This document shows positions 63,983 to 64,000 of a stretch of 64,000 bases of DNA, one piece after another. The stretch lies in NCBI GenBank assembly GCA_009841335.1, contig VXLY01000092.1:38676-102675 (forward strand), in the 5' to 3' direction. Source of the DNA: Rhodothermaceae bacterium (GTDB lineage Bacteria; Bacteroidota; Rhodothermia; Rhodothermales; Bin80). Every line of letters starts with the position of its first letter. The stretch's first letter is position 1. The position numbers were made by a program, and so were the translations under genes. Under the pieces are notes generated by a model. That model was not told the DNA's origin, did not search any database, and saw only the letters and a program-made list of their open reading frames with translations.

Positions 63983-64000
63983 GCGTTATCCTCCTAGTGC

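Noticed and set aside
63972..63998. Sequence GGCGTTATCC near the window end as an attC site
   Set aside because: It only partly fits the attC core consensus and the rest of a site would lie outside the window.

Overview
The window looks like chromosomal DNA of a Rhodothermales-type bacterium (Bacteroidota/Rhodothermota). This is an inference from gene content. Two secreted proteins end in C-terminal domains of the type IX secretion sorting kind. Lipoproteins and six-bladed beta-propeller proteins are numerous. Succinate dehydrogenase has the single-chain cytochrome b558-type SdhC. Several genes start without an obvious Shine-Dalgarno sequence. Gene density is high, with housekeeping genes in short overlapping operons separated by gaps of 0.3-0.95 kb that hold decayed sequence. 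I found no rRNA, intact tRNA, CRISPR array, insertion sequence or prophage.

Layout. 0-5.8 kb: end of rpsT, a PKD/OmpA envelope protein with a strong terminator, queG, and a minus-strand operon (unknown gene, lipoprotein cyclophilin, lysS). 5.8-11.8 kb: three surface beta-propeller proteins (choice-of-anchor B type, six-bladed lipoprotein, YWTD type with sorting domain) in a repeat-scarred stretch. 12.1-14.3 kb: an enolase-superfamily epimerase and a DUF1611 protein, a pair that resembles DgcA/DgcN of D-glutamate use. 14.4-17.7 kb: glucan phosphorylase and a secreted unknown. 17.8-23.4 kb: DPP-IV-like peptidase, a D-aminoacylase-like lipoprotein with an altered metal site, and a carboxyltransferase. 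23.6-26.3 kb: a LysM lytic transglycosylase. 26.4-29.3 kb: a solitary large N6-adenine DNA methylase, the only defence-like gene. 29.7-35.7 kb: Ca2+/Na+ antiporter and the TCA operon gltA-sdhCAB.

36.5-40.5 kb: an rng operon (RNase E/G, outer-membrane protein, unknown, PhnP-like hydrolase, aroQ). 40.8-44.6 kb: nadE, a 950-bp decayed region with a pseudogene, and another six-bladed propeller protein. 44.9-50.6 kb: amidohydrolase, TPR/metallopeptidase, DUF4159 protein and MoxR ATPase. 50.6-56.8 kb: minus-strand operon of a LamG/sorting-domain protein, UPF0173 hydrolase, GAF/PP2C phosphatase, transaldolase and beta-CASP nuclease. 56.8-61 kb: pseudopilin-like protein, pdxJ-era, pdxB and a SleB-like hydrolase. 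61-64 kb: a tandemly duplicated unit of about 2 kb built around a six-bladed propeller lipoprotein, whose second copy breaks off close to the window edge.

How the genes fit together. The themes are envelope and surface proteins, peptide and D-amino-acid scavenging, core carbon metabolism and vitamin B6 synthesis. The most distinctive structural feature is repeated local duplication and decay around the six-bladed propeller genes (8.5-10.1, 42.9-44.6 and 61-64 kb). No clear new multi-gene system was found. The best leads are the propeller duplication loci, the solitary methylase, the altered D-aminoacylase-like protein and the orphan MoxR/DUF4159/metallopeptidase group.
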